Assembly (NCBI GenBank): GCA_903823025.1
Contig: CAIJRK010000003.1
Coordinates: 62,001 to 126,000 of the forward strand
Origin: an uncultured beta proteobacterium
GTDB lineage: Bacteria; Pseudomonadota; Gammaproteobacteria; Burkholderiales; Burkholderiaceae_C
Length of the DNA: 64,000 nucleotides
Direction: 5' to 3'
Shown here piece after piece: positions 10,050 to 19,686 of this stretch (positions within the stretch are counted from its first letter, which is position 1; each line of letters starts with the position of its first letter). The notes beneath the pieces are model-generated. The model did not search any database. It was not told the DNA's origin and saw only the letters and a list, made by a program, of their open reading frames with translations. The translations under genes were made by a program, and so were the position numbers.

Positions 10050-12628
10050 AGGCGGATGCCGCGCTGACTGACGCCCAGGGCTTGACCCCAGTTCAAGCGG
10101 TGCAACGCCTGCACGAAGACGGCCCCAACGCGCTGCCCGGTGACCCGCGTCGCACGCTGGACATCATCATTCGCGAGACTTTGCAGGAGCCGATGTTTTT
10201 GTTGCTGCTGGCCGCCAGTGCGCTTTATCTTTTGTTGGGTGACTGGTACGAAGGCTTGGTGTTATTCGGTTTGGTGCTGGTCGTGCTGGCGTTGACGCTG
10301 TACCAGGAAGGAAAAACCGAGCGCGCCATGGCCGCTTTGCGTGACCTCACCAGCCCGCGCGCCCGGGTGTTGCGGGGCAACCAGTCGTTGCGCATTGCTG
10401 GCTGCGATGTGGTGGTCGGCGACTTGTTGCTGCTCGCTGAAGGTGACCGCATCGCCGCCGACGCCGTCTTGGTGGCGGCCACCGAGATGCAAGTGGATGA
10501 ATCCCTGTTGACCGGCGAGGCTGTGCCGGTTCATAAAGTCGCGTCGGCGACGTTCGGGTCGCTCACCACGGCGCTGGCGGCGCGGCGCCCCGGTGGCGAT
10601 CATCTGCCTTATTTGTATGCGGGCACGCTCGTGGTCAAAGGCCACGGCACGGCGCAAGTGAGCGCCACCGGAGCGCGCAGTGAAATCGGGCGCATTGGCG
10701 CTGCGCTGGCGACGTTGAACAGTGAGCGCTCGCCGCTCAAAAAGCAAACGGCCAGGCTGGTTCAGGTGCTGGCCTTCATTGCCTTGGGTGCCAGTGTGTT
10801 TATGGTGCTGGCCTTTGGCCTGATACGGGGTGATTGGCTGGCTGCTTTGTTGGCCGGTATTGCGCTCGCCATGGCCTTGTTGCCGCAGGAATTTACCGTC
10901 GTGCTGACTGTGTTACCCGCGCTGGGAGCCTGGCGCCTGGCGCAGCAAAACGTGTTGACCCGGCGCCTGGCCGCGATTGAAACGCTGGGGGCTATCTCGG
11001 TGCTGTGTGTTGACAAAACCGGCACCCTGACCGAGAACCGCATGACCGTGGCGCAACTCTTTGTCCCGGCCCGTGACACCGGCTCCGGCGAGTTATTTGC
11101 CATTGACTATGCCGTCACCGTTGAGTTGCCCGAGATGTTTCATACGTTGGTGGAATTTTCGATTCTGGCCAGCGTGACTAATCCGTTTGACCCGATGGAG
11201 AAAGCGTTTCACCGTTTGGGTCAGCATTTTCTGGCAGACACCGAACATTTGCATCACAACTGGACGCTGGTGCATGAATACGGTTTAACGCCCGAGTTAC
11301 GGGCCATGTCGCACGTCTGGAAGGCGGTGGATGGCGAGGCGCATGTGGTCGCGGCCAAAGGCGCCCCGGAAGCGATTCTTGATTTGTGCCATCTGGCGGC
11401 GTCCGTGCAGCACCGTATCGCTGCGGCCGTTGAAGCCATGGCGTCACAAGGTTTGCGGGTGTTGGGCGTGGCGCAAGCGCGGTTTGTCGGAACCCATTGG
11501 CCCGCGATTGAACATGATTTCGAGTTTGAGTTTTTAGGTCTTTTGGGGTTGGCGGACCCCTTGCGCCCCGAGGTGGCGCAGGCGGTGGCGCAATGCCACA
11601 CGGCGGGCATTCGGGTGGTGATGATCACCGGTGACTACCCCGCCACCGCCCGCGCCATTGCCGATCAAGCGCAATTGGGCGGTGGTGATTTGAACGCGAT
11701 ACTGACCGGCGACGCGCTGTCGCGCCTGCCCGATGCCGAGTTACAAACCCGCATGAAAACCGTGCGTATCTGTGCCCGCATCGCACCCGAGCAAAAGTTG
11801 CGCATCGTGCAAGCCCTGAAGGCCAACGGTGACATCGTCGCGATGACCGGCGATGGCGTTAACGATGCCCCGGCGCTCAAGGCCGCGCATGTGGGCGTCG
11901 CCATGGGCGGGCGCGGCACCGATGTCGCGCGTGAAGCCGCCTCGCTGGTGTTGCTGGACGATAACTTTGTCTCCATCGTGGGAGCGGTGCGGATGGGTCG
12001 GCGTATCTTTGACAACCTGCGCAAATCCATGTCCTACATTTTGGCCGTGCATGTGCCGATTGCCGGTCTGGCGTTGCTGCCGGTGTTGCTGGGCTGGCCG
12101 ACGGTGTTGTTTCCGCTGCACATTGCGTTTTTGGAGTTGGTGATTGATCCTGCGTGCTCCATGGTGTTTGAGAACGAGCCGTCGGAGCGTGATGTGATGC
12201 AGCGCACCCCGCGTGCGGTGGATACGCCTTTGTTAGCCGGGTCTATTTTGTGGCTGGCGTTGCTGCAAGGCATCGGCGTTTTGCTGGTCGTTTTGGGGGC
12301 TTACGCGTGGGGCGCCACTTGGTTGAGTGAACCCGCCGCACGGGCTTTTGCTTTCGCAACGTTGGTGACGGGTCATGTGGCCCTGATTTTCTCGAACCGT
12401 TCGCGTACCGGCTTGTTTTGGGCTGTGATGCGCACTCCCAACCGAACGCTGTGGATCGTCACCGGGTTGACGCTGGGCCTGTTGGGGTTGACGCTTTACC
12501 AGCCTTGGCTGGCCCGACTGTTCTTTTTTGCACCCCTGTCGCCGCGTGACCTGCTAATAGCGCTGGCTTTAGGTCTGGTCAGCGTGGTGTGGTTTGAACT
12601 GGTCAAGCGCAGTCGGCATGGCGCTTGA
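10019..12628 (+). CDS. Cation-translocating P-type ATPase (P2-like)
   Basis: The product has 869 aa. An excellent ribosome site (GGAGGGAAAC) precedes ATG 10019, so an in-frame extension upstream is not needed. It has an N-terminal cation-ATPase domain, the actuator TGEAVPVHK, TM4 with ALAMALLPQEFTVVL, DKTGTLTENRM (Asp about 332), KGAPEAIL, GDGVNDAPALKAAHVGVAM and a C-terminal six-helix domain. The pattern is that of P2-type Ca2+/Mn2+ or monovalent cation pumps, but TM4 reads LLPQEF, not the PEGLP of SERCA-like pumps, so the ion is uncertain. It overlaps mgtA by 31 bp in another frame and is surely co-transcribed with it. Confidence 0.85.
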   Translation: MVLPTSDDPLKADAALTDAQGLTPVQAVQRLHEDGPNALPGDPRRTLDIIIRETLQEPMFLLLLAASALYLLLGDWYEGLVLFGLVLVVLALTLYQEGKTERAMAALRDLTSPRARVLRGNQSLRIAGCDVVVGDLLLLAEGDRIAADAVLVAATEMQVDESLLTGEAVPVHKVASATFGSLTTALAARRPGGDHLPYLYAGTLVVKGHGTAQVSATGARSEIGRIGAALATLNSERSPLKKQTARLVQVLAFIALGASVFMVLAFGLIRGDWLAALLAGIALAMALLPQEFTVVLTVLPALGAWRLAQQNVLTRRLAAIETLGAISVLCVDKTGTLTENRMTVAQLFVPARDTGSGELFAIDYAVTVELPEMFHTLVEFSILASVTNPFDPMEKAFHRLGQHFLADTEHLHHNWTLVHEYGLTPELRAMSHVWKAVDGEAHVVAAKGAPEAILDLCHLAASVQHRIAAAVEAMASQGLRVLGVAQARFVGTHWPAIEHDFEFEFLGLLGLADPLRPEVAQAVAQCHTAGIRVVMITGDYPATARAIADQAQLGGGDLNAILTGDALSRLPDAELQTRMKTVRICARIAPEQKLRIVQALKANGDIVAMTGDGVNDAPALKAAHVGVAMGGRGTDVAREAASLVLLDDNFVSIVGAVRMGRRIFDNLRKSMSYILAVHVPIAGLALLPVLLGWPTVLFPLHIAFLELVIDPACSMVFENEPSERDVMQRTPRAVDTPLLAGSILWLALLQGIGVLLVVLGAYAWGATWLSEPAARAFAFATLVTGHVALIFSNRSRTGLFWAVMRTPNRTLWIVTGLTLGLLGLTLYQPWLARLFFFAPLSPRDLLIALALGLVSVVWFELVKRSRHGA

Positions 12629-12643
12629 TCTGCGTGAGCCGCT

Positions 12644-13852
12644 TTAAACGGTATGCGCCATGCGTACCTTCAGCACCTTGTCCAGACTCACATTGACTCT
12701 GATCTTTTCTGCATTCAGGGGTGCCCGAATTGAAAACCTGGGGTCGCTTGTGTCGCGGTACAGGTATTGATTCAAAGGCATTCCCCCGGCATTAATAATG
12801 CTGACTACATGGGGCGTGTTGGCTTGCGCGCCTTGCGCGACGGACACCGCTTTTTCGCCATTAATCAATTGCACGTAGGTGCCCGGCGGATAAAACCCGA
12901 TAGCGGCTGCCATGGCCGCACCCAAGCTGGCGCTGTCGGCAGGCGCCCCCAAAAAGATAGACTTGGCCGCACCCAGCGGGGACATGGCGAGTCGTGTTTT
13001 GCGGGCCGCCATTTTGGCGACAAAGCTGTCAGCCATGCGCAAAATCCGGCGGCACGCTATGTTTTCAGGTAAACCACTGGACTCGTCAAGTTCATGATGC
13101 CAGCGCACGAGATCGAGTTCGTTTTTGTCGATAACGCCAAAGTTTTGCAAAATTTCAAGACTCTGTTGGGGATGCGCCTGAATCAGTTTTTTCTGGCTCT
13201 CGTTGAGCATCGTGCTTTGGGCCGCCAGGCAGTCCTGGGGCCGGGCCATGCCAATGTTCATGACCAGAGCGGCGCGAAACAAAGAGCGCTTGAGGGGTGT
13301 TGGCAGCGCCAGTTTTTCTGCCGTCAACTCGCACACGACGGCCACCAGCAGCGCGTGTGTCGCGCAATAGCCCAGTGAGGCTTGGGCGAGCGCCTGAAAT
13401 AGAACGAACAGGCCTTGGTCCGGGTCGCTTTTGAGTAACGCCAATGACTTTTTTTCGATACCTGCAAGTCGCTGCAAGGGGCTGATGGCGGCTTCAGCCT
13501 GATAGAGCAGCCCGCGTAAAACTTCTTGCAAATCAAGCCAGCCCCCGATGACCTCGGTTTCCTTCATGTAGTCCGTGGGCAAGAGTTCCGAGGGAAGGCC
13601 TGCGCGTGCAATAACATCCACCGTGGCACCGTTCTGGAGCAGGTTGTGAATCATCCGCTCATAACTTTTTTGCCAGGCCTTGGCGTCGCTGCTGGTGATG
13701 GAGGCTTGGTGGGCACTCAATATTTCTTTGTGATGCTGCGAGTCGATGGGGTGCCCTTTTTTCAGCAACAAGTGACCTTTGGCATCCCACACATCAATGG
13801 GCAGGCGCCGGCCCAGTTCGAGCCTGGAGAGGGGCAGGAGAACATAGCTCAT
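12644..13852 (-). CDS. HD-GYP-related protein with a degenerate active site
   Basis: The product has 402 aa from ATG 13852, whose A is shared with the alr stop (TAATG). The N-terminal part is a PilZ/DUF3391-like barrel (PIDVWDAKGHLLLKKGHPI). The middle is an HD-domain helix bundle in which the usual HDIGK reads MNIGMA, while HPQQS, HHE and GLP (in place of GYP) remain. Intact HD-GYP proteins hydrolyse cyclic-di-GMP; loss of the HD pair suggests a binding or regulatory protein with no catalysis. This is inference. The C-terminal part is a beta-rich domain. Overlap with alr implies coupled translation. Confidence 0.75.
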   Translation of the reverse strand: MSYVLLPLSRLELGRRLPIDVWDAKGHLLLKKGHPIDSQHHKEILSAHQASITSSDAKAWQKSYERMIHNLLQNGATVDVIARAGLPSELLPTDYMKETEVIGGWLDLQEVLRGLLYQAEAAISPLQRLAGIEKKSLALLKSDPDQGLFVLFQALAQASLGYCATHALLVAVVCELTAEKLALPTPLKRSLFRAALVMNIGMARPQDCLAAQSTMLNESQKKLIQAHPQQSLEILQNFGVIDKNELDLVRWHHELDESSGLPENIACRRILRMADSFVAKMAARKTRLAMSPLGAAKSIFLGAPADSASLGAAMAAAIGFYPPGTYVQLINGEKAVSVAQGAQANTPHVVSIINAGGMPLNQYLYRDTSDPRFSIRAPLNAEKIRVNVSLDKVLKVRMAHTV

Positions 13853-15000
13853 TAAAGATGACCTTCGTGGGAGACCAGCACGGGTACGCGTGGGGCCAGG
13901 GCGCACATGAGTTCGTAACCCACGCTGGTGCCCCATTGCGCGACCTCATCAATACTGAGAACTGTGCCGTTGGCCGCGCGGCCCCACAGCGTCACCGGGC
14001 TGCCAAAACCGGCGCTTGCGCCAGCGTCAGCTAGTGCACTCAGATCCACGGCGAGCATGTCCATGCTGACGCGGCCCAGCGTGCGGGTGCGTACCCCGTT
14101 GACCAACACTGGCGTGCCGGTTGGGCAAGACCTTGGATAACCGTCGGCATAACCACAGGCCACGATGCCGATGCGCAGCGCCTGTTCAGCGACAAAAGTA
14201 GAGCCATAGCCGACGCTGGCGCCAGCGGCGACCTCTTGCGTCGCTATTATTTTTGAGGTGAGCGTCATGCCCGGTTGCAAGCCCCAGTCGCTGGCGCTGT
14301 GCGAGGGAAAATCCGGGGCGCTGCCGTAAATAGCAATGCCGGGGCGTACCCAATCGGAGGCGACGCGGGTGTCGGGATGCGCGCTCGCGTCGGTGGCGTT
14401 GACGTTGTGGCGCAGCGTCGCGGCGCTGTTGCTTAACGAGCGTTCGCCGGGCAAGTCGCGGGTCACGGCGGCAAAAACAGCCATTTGTTGCGCGACGCCG
14501 AGAGCGCCGTCGGCATCGCTGAAGTGGGTCATCAGTGATATTTCATCCACTTGGGGTAGGGCGTTCAGGCGCGTCCAGGCGGCGCGGTAGCGTTGGGGGG
14601 TGAAGCCCAAGCGGTTCATGCCCGAGTTCATTTTGAGAAATACCCGGTGTGGCACATTGGTTTTGTGGATGGCGAGCATGTCAATTTGCTCGTTGCAGTG
14701 CACGGTGTGCCAGAGGTCCAGACGCGAGCAAAGCTCTAGGTCGCGCTGTTCAAAAACGCCTTCAAGCAACAAAATTGGCCCGCGCCAGCCCAAGGTGCGC
14801 ACGCGCTGGGCCTCTGCCAAATCGAGCAGGGCAAAACCGTCGGCGCCGCGCAAGCCGTCAAATACATGTTCAATGCCATGGCCGTAGGCATTGGCTTTGA
14901 CAATCGCCCAGACCTTCGCATCAGGGGCTGCCAGACGGGCACGCGCCAGATTATGGCGAAAGGATTCGGTGTGAATAGTGGCTTGTAGAGGGCGTGGCAT
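13852..15000 (-). CDS. alr: Alanine racemase
   Basis: The product has 382 aa, the normal family length. It begins with a PLP-dependent TIM barrel holding the cofactor lysine in AIVKANAYGHG (about residue 34). FLKMNSGMNRLG follows, and the C-terminal beta domain contains GYADGYPR and GRVSMDMLAVD (with the partner active-site tyrosine region VGYGSTFVA). It makes D-alanine for peptidoglycan in the cytoplasm. It is the first gene of a two-gene unit with the HD-GYP-like gene. It diverges from lplT. Confidence 0.96.
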   Translation of the reverse strand: MPRPLQATIHTESFRHNLARARLAAPDAKVWAIVKANAYGHGIEHVFDGLRGADGFALLDLAEAQRVRTLGWRGPILLLEGVFEQRDLELCSRLDLWHTVHCNEQIDMLAIHKTNVPHRVFLKMNSGMNRLGFTPQRYRAAWTRLNALPQVDEISLMTHFSDADGALGVAQQMAVFAAVTRDLPGERSLSNSAATLRHNVNATDASAHPDTRVASDWVRPGIAIYGSAPDFPSHSASDWGLQPGMTLTSKIIATQEVAAGASVGYGSTFVAEQALRIGIVACGYADGYPRSCPTGTPVLVNGVRTRTLGRVSMDMLAVDLSALADAGASAGFGSPVTLWGRAANGTVLSIDEVAQWGTSVGYELMCALAPRVPVLVSHEGHL

Positions 15001-15127
15001 GGCGCGGATGGAGGGCAGGTTTTAAAGAGCTATTTTGCACCCCGGTGCCGTGCTATAACCCGTATCGTTCGGAGATCCCTTAAAAAAAACCCACCGTATC
15101 AGCAACCCTGATGCGCGCCTTTAGACA

Positions 15128-16411
15128 ATGAAACGCGGCTTCTTCACCATCATGTCAGCGCAGTTTTTTAGCTCGCTGGCCGACAATGCGCTGTTTGTTG
15201 CAGCTGTCCAATTATTAAGAACCCGCCATGCGCCCGAGTGGCAACAAGCGGCCTTGGTGCCCATGTTTGCACTGTTTTATGTAATTTTGGCGCCTTTTGT
15301 CGGTGCTTTTGCCGATGCCATGCCCAAAGGCCGGGTGATGTTGATCAGCAACTTTATCAAGGTGATAGGTTGTTTGTTCATGTTGTTTGGTACGCATCCT
15401 TTGATGGCTTACGCCATTGTGGGTTTGGGCGCTGCGGCTTATTCCCCAGCCAAATACGGCATCCTCACTGAACTGTTGCCCGCCTCGCAACTGGTCAAAG
15501 CCAATGGCTGGATTGAGGGTTTGACAATTGGGTCCATCATTTTGGGGGTGTTGGTAGGGGGGCAGTTGGTCGGTCCCATTGTGGCGCCTTGGTTGCTGTC
15601 ATTTGATTTTCCGCTGATCGCCACCAGTGTGGATACGGCACCGGAGGCCGCCATCAGCGTGCTGATCTTTATCTACTTTCTCGCGGCATGGTTCAACGCC
15701 CACATTCCCTTGACCGGGGTGCCTCTGCGTCCCTTGCCCAAGCGTATGTTGTCGTTGTTGCCTGATTTCTGGGTTTGCAACACCCGTTTGTGGCGCGACA
15801 AACTGGGCCAGATTTCACTGGCCGCGACGACGCTGATCTGGGGCGTAGCCGGTAACTTGCGTTTCATTGTGTTGGCCTGGGCCGCTGCGGCTTTGGGCTA
15901 TACCGTGACTCAGGCCTCGGCGCTGCAGGGCGTGGTTGCCATTGGTATGGCGGTGGGCGCGGTGGTGGCGTCCATGCGGATGCGGCTTGAAGATGGCCCC
16001 CGTGTTATCACGCTGGGCATTGGCATGGGTTTGCTGATCATCTTGCTGATTTTTATTACCAATGTCTGGGTGGCTGCGCCCTTTTTGATTTTGTTGGGCG
16101 CTTTAGGTGGTTTTTTGGTCGTGCCAATGAACGCCCTGTTGCAGCACCGGGGTCACAATTTAATGGGGGCCGGGCGATCCATTGCGGTGCAGAACTTCAA
16201 TGAGCAGGCTTGTATTCTGGCGCTTGGGGCCGGTTACAGCTTGTCCACTGGTCTGGGTTTGCCTACTTTTGCCGCCATTACGGTGTTTGGTTTGGTGATT
16301 GCCGGCTTCATGTGGCTCATCAAACGCTGGCATGAACGCAATTGCATCCGGCATCGCGTGGAGGTTGAACATTTGCTGGAGATTGCCCGTCACGACCATT
16401 TTCACGATTGA
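15128..16411 (+). CDS. lplT: Lysophospholipid transporter LplT (MFS)
   Basis: The product has 427 aa with about 12 hydrophobic helices. The N-terminus MKRGFFTIMSAQFFSSLADN and the later GANGWIEGLT-like segment (KANGWIEGLTIGSI) and NEQACIL are characteristic of LplT. LplT flips lysophosphatidylethanolamine across the inner membrane for reacylation. In E. coli it is linked to the acyltransferase gene aas, which is not seen here. Start at ATG 15128, 127 bp from the divergent alr. Confidence 0.93.
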   Translation: MKRGFFTIMSAQFFSSLADNALFVAAVQLLRTRHAPEWQQAALVPMFALFYVILAPFVGAFADAMPKGRVMLISNFIKVIGCLFMLFGTHPLMAYAIVGLGAAAYSPAKYGILTELLPASQLVKANGWIEGLTIGSIILGVLVGGQLVGPIVAPWLLSFDFPLIATSVDTAPEAAISVLIFIYFLAAWFNAHIPLTGVPLRPLPKRMLSLLPDFWVCNTRLWRDKLGQISLAATTLIWGVAGNLRFIVLAWAAAALGYTVTQASALQGVVAIGMAVGAVVASMRMRLEDGPRVITLGIGMGLLIILLIFITNVWVAAPFLILLGALGGFLVVPMNALLQHRGHNLMGAGRSIAVQNFNEQACILALGAGYSLSTGLGLPTFAAITVFGLVIAGFMWLIKRWHERNCIRHRVEVEHLLEIARHDHFHD

Positions 16412-16505
16412 CGTATTTCGCTACAAACTGACACATGGCCGACACACGTTCCCGATATCCTGACGCCATTCAAAGAGTGCGTGCAAGTCGATAAAAGGAG
16501 TCCCT

Positions 16506-16742
16506 ATGTCATCCGCTGTGTTTCGCGTAGAAAGCGCTTATCCCATCATTGGCCCCTTGCTGCCGGGGTCGGTTTCCACTAAATTTTTATTGTTGGTTGA
16601 CTGTGCGCTGGCGGTTGTCGTGGCCGCGAAAAGTTTCACGCTTCCGTTTGGACAAGAAATTAGAGTCGTGCACATTCCCTCGGGTGAAGTTATTTACCGC
16701 AAAACGGCAGAACAGCCGGGCGGCTTTGACGAGGACTTTTAG
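16506..16742 (+). CDS. Small conserved-looking hypothetical protein
   Basis: The product has 78 aa. A clear ribosome site (AAAGGAG) stands 6 bp before ATG 16506, which supports translation. The middle has a hydrophobic stretch (KFLLLVDCALAVVVAA), then a polar C-terminus ending GGFDEDF. No family was recognised. It lies between lplT and a methyltransferase gene on the same strand. Confidence 0.55.
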   Translation: MSSAVFRVESAYPIIGPLLPGSVSTKFLLLVDCALAVVVAAKSFTLPFGQEIRVVHIPSGEVIYRKTAEQPGGFDEDF

Positions 16743-16803
16743 GCCTTTTCGGAGTGCTGTTCCTCATGGGTTATGCCGGACGCTGGCGTGCCAAAATCTA
16801 CCC

Positions 16804-17277
16804 ATGCCAAGTTTCTCAACCCAAAAACGAAAACTGGTGGGCACCTTGCTGGTGGCACTCCAGTTTGGACTTTTGTTAGCGCTGACCGCGTTAGCGATAC
16901 CGACTGTTTTACAGCACACATGGCCTTTGAGCGTTTTAACGATGTTGGCTGGGTCCCTGACTCTCGCCGCCTGGACGCTGGCGCACAACCAGCTTGGAAA
17001 TTTCAACATTCACCCCAGCCCCAAGGAGGGCGGGATGTTGGTGACCACCGGTCCCTATCGACTGATTCGCCATCCCATGTACACGTCAGTGTTGTTGGGG
17101 GGCGCGGCGTTGGCATTGATGGCCACCCGTGTGCCTACGGGATGGGTGCTCTGGTCGGCTTTGGCATTGGTTTTGTGGGCTAAATCCAGCCTTGAAGAGC
17201 GCTGGATGCGCCAGCACCATGCCGGTTATGGCGCCTATGTGCACAGGACTAAACGCTTTGTACCTTGGGTTTTTTGA
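16804..17277 (+). CDS. Isoprenylcysteine carboxyl methyltransferase-like membrane protein
   Basis: The product has 157 aa from ATG 16804. The frame stays open further upstream, but that part overlaps the previous gene and lacks hydrophobic character. Four to five membrane helices are present. The signature GPYRLIRHPMYTSVLL and the C-terminal EERWMRQHHAGYGAYVHRTKRFVP are those of the ICMT/PEMT family of SAM-dependent membrane methyltransferases. The bacterial substrate is unknown. Such genes are common and usually annotated only by family. Confidence 0.8.
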   Translation: MPSFSTQKRKLVGTLLVALQFGLLLALTALAIPTVLQHTWPLSVLTMLAGSLTLAAWTLAHNQLGNFNIHPSPKEGGMLVTTGPYRLIRHPMYTSVLLGGAALALMATRVPTGWVLWSALALVLWAKSSLEERWMRQHHAGYGAYVHRTKRFVPWVF

Positions 17278-17570
17278 GTTTGAACTGCCGTTCGGGGCGA
17301 ACCTTCATCGACAAGGTTATGGGTAGGGCGCAACAATAGGGTTATTTTTGAGGCAAGCCAACCGCTTGATGCCCATGTTAGACAAACAACGCTTTATTCA
17401 ATCAACCCGGTGGCTTCGTCCGGTGATTCGCTGGTCCACGCGCTTTGCGATAAATTCCCCGTCATGGCTTCCCTCGGTCGTTCGCAACTTGCCTTTGCGT
17501 CTGTCATCATGGGTGCTTCGCGGCTATCACATCGCCATGCGCTAGGTCGTAACAGCGGCTTGCGGCAGCT
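17278..17570. other. Intergenic, no supported gene
   Basis: A 65-codon open frame at 17348-17545 has no recognisable domain or ribosome site. I see nothing else. Confidence 0.4.
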
Positions 17571-18491
17571 TCAGTTCTGAAGCCAAGATAAACGGTTCAA
17601 GCCCAGCACGGGCGAGGGCCGCGTCACCGTCGCGTCAAAAGGGTGTGCGGCGGCGCCGACGGCCTTGAGAATGCGCTGCACATAAGCGCGGGTTTCTTGG
17701 TAAGGCGGCACGCCTTTGTAGCGCTCGACCTTGCCTTCTCCTGCGTTGTAGGCGGCGGCCACCAGCGCCACATCGCCTTCAAAATAAGCCAGCAACCAAC
17801 GCAGATAAGTCAGCCCACCCCGGATGTTTTGTGCCGGGTCAAAAGCGTTTTTGACATTGAATCGCAGGCTGGTGGCGGGGATGAGTTGCATCAATCCCTG
17901 CGCGTTTTTAGGCGAAAGCGCCAGACTGTTGAAGTTGGATTCAGCGGCAATAATGGCCAGTGCCAGTTGCGGCTCGACCTGAAACTGGGGCGCCAGATTC
18001 ATGACCAATTCAAAAATCTTTCGGGGCGCAATCGCTTCGTAATCTATTTGCGGCGGTTTGTTTGTGATGACTTCGGCGGGCGCCTGCTGCGCCATGGGAT
18101 GTGCGCGCATACAGTCGGGCACCACGGACGTCGGGTTACCGACGACGTTCAACATGTGCTTGGCAGACTGAACACCTTGTTCGGCGGCGGCCTGAAAAAA
18201 GAACGCGGCAGTAGCATCGTTGCGCGGCACGCCTCGTCCGTTGGCATACATCCAGCCCAGGTTGTATTGGGCTTGGGCGTCACCCAGGCGTGCGCTTTTG
18301 CAATACAGAGTTGCCGCCATGGCCGGGTCTCGCGTGACCCCTTCGCCGTTCTCCAAGGCGAGCGCTTCGGTACGAAGCAGGACGGCGAGGTTGTTCTGGG
18401 TTGTGAGGTCCTGGGCAGACGCGGCCAAGGGTGCCATCGCACTCAAGGCCGCGAGCAACAGGGCGGATAGCGTTGAAAATAGAGGCTGCAT
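17571..18491 (-). CDS. Periplasmic lytic transglycosylase with Sel1-like repeats
   Basis: The product has 306 aa from ATG 18491 (18500 is an alternative three codons upstream). A signal peptide (LSALLLAALSAMAPLAASAQ) comes first. Two Sel1-type repeats follow (DAQAQYNLGWMYANGRGVPRN and the segment after it, about 70-115). The C-terminal SLT domain has the catalytic Glu in IIAAESNFN, then AQGLMQLIPATS and AYNAGEGKVERY. It cleaves peptidoglycan glycan strands in the periplasm. The Sel1-SLT combination is common in betaproteobacteria. It is followed by DAHP synthase on the same strand upstream, with no clear operon. Confidence 0.9.
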   Translation of the reverse strand: MQPLFSTLSALLLAALSAMAPLAASAQDLTTQNNLAVLLRTEALALENGEGVTRDPAMAATLYCKSARLGDAQAQYNLGWMYANGRGVPRNDATAAFFFQAAAEQGVQSAKHMLNVVGNPTSVVPDCMRAHPMAQQAPAEVITNKPPQIDYEAIAPRKIFELVMNLAPQFQVEPQLALAIIAAESNFNSLALSPKNAQGLMQLIPATSLRFNVKNAFDPAQNIRGGLTYLRWLLAYFEGDVALVAAAYNAGEGKVERYKGVPPYQETRAYVQRILKAVGAAAHPFDATVTRPSPVLGLNRLSWLQN

Positions 18492-18537
18492 GGACGCCAA
18501 GTGTCCGTGCTGTGGCCCGCGCAGACTTTGCGTATTG

Positions 18538-19596
18538 TCAGCGCGCGATTAAACGCAAGCGCGCCGCCGCCTCGCGCAAACTCGCCTCGGTGCTGTCCCA
18601 ACCCATGCAGGCATCGGTGATGGAAACGCCGTAACGCAAGTCTTGTAGCGCGCCTAATTTCTGGTTGCCTTCAAACAAGTTGGACTCCAGCATCACGCCT
18701 TTGATCGAGCGGTTGCCCGCGCTGATCTGATTCACCACATCTTTCATCACCAGCGCTTGCAAGGCGTGGTTTTTGCGTGAATTGCCGTGGCTGCAATCGA
18801 CCACGATGTTCACCGGCAACTTGGCCGCGATCAACTCGGCCTCGGCTTGCGCAATGGCGACTGAATCGTAGTTGGGCACCGAGCCACCGCGCAAAATCAA
18901 ATGCCCCAGCGCGTTGCCCCGGGTTTTGGTAATGGCGACTTGACCGGCACCATCAATGCCCAAAAATGAGTGCGGTTGGGCGGCGGACAACATGGCGTTC
19001 AACGCCACTTCCAGATTGCCATCGGTGCCGTTTTTAAAGCCGACCGGGCTTGAAAGACCGCTGGCTAATTCGCGGTGCGTCTGGCTTTCTGTCGTGCGGG
19101 CGCCGATGGCGCTCCAGGCAATCAGGTCGCCCAAATACTGCGGCGTGATCGGATCCAGCGCCTCGGTGCCACAGGGCAAACCCAAGTCGTTGAGGTCAAT
19201 CAGCAAACGGCGCGCCAGTTGCAGGCCTTCTTCGATGTGAAACGAGTCGTCCATGCGCGGGTCGTTGACCAGACCTTTCCAGCCCACGGTGGTGCGCGGC
19301 TTCTCAAAATACACGCGCATGACGATGAACAACTGGTCTTTCAGTTCATCGGCCAGCGCTTTAAGACGATGCGCGTAATCCATCGCCGCTTTGATGTCGT
19401 GAATCGAACACGGCCCGACGACGACAAACAAACGCGGGTCGCGCCCGGTCAAAATGTTGGACAACGTGTGGCGCGCCTGGCTGACCGTTTGGGTGGCTTG
19501 GGCGCTGGCGGGCACATCGTCGTGCAGTTGCGTGGGCGACAGCAGGGTGTGCTGCTCCACCACGTTGAGATTTTCAAGTTCGGAGGGGAAAGGCAT
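18538..19596 (-). CDS. aroG: 3-deoxy-7-phosphoheptulonate (DAHP) synthase, class I
   Basis: The product has 352 aa, the normal length for the AroF/G/H family. Landmarks are VVVGPCSIHD, MRVYFEKPRTTVGWKG, GTEALDP, SPVGFKNGTDG, LRGG and VDCSHGNSRK. It condenses phosphoenolpyruvate and erythrose-4-phosphate, the first step of aromatic amino acid synthesis. Which of the feedback-sensitive isozymes it corresponds to cannot be read, so the symbol is given by family likeness only. Confidence 0.92.
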   Translation of the reverse strand: MPFPSELENLNVVEQHTLLSPTQLHDDVPASAQATQTVSQARHTLSNILTGRDPRLFVVVGPCSIHDIKAAMDYAHRLKALADELKDQLFIVMRVYFEKPRTTVGWKGLVNDPRMDDSFHIEEGLQLARRLLIDLNDLGLPCGTEALDPITPQYLGDLIAWSAIGARTTESQTHRELASGLSSPVGFKNGTDGNLEVALNAMLSAAQPHSFLGIDGAGQVAITKTRGNALGHLILRGGSVPNYDSVAIAQAEAELIAAKLPVNIVVDCSHGNSRKNHALQALVMKDVVNQISAGNRSIKGVMLESNLFEGNQKLGALQDLRYGVSITDACMGWDSTEASLREAAARLRLIAR

Positions 19597-19686
19597 GGCA
19601 GATTCCTGTTTGCAATAGAGAAAACATTAAACCAGACGCGCCCTGCCTTGCCCTTCGCTGAACTGACAGCGCGATTGAAGGTGCCG

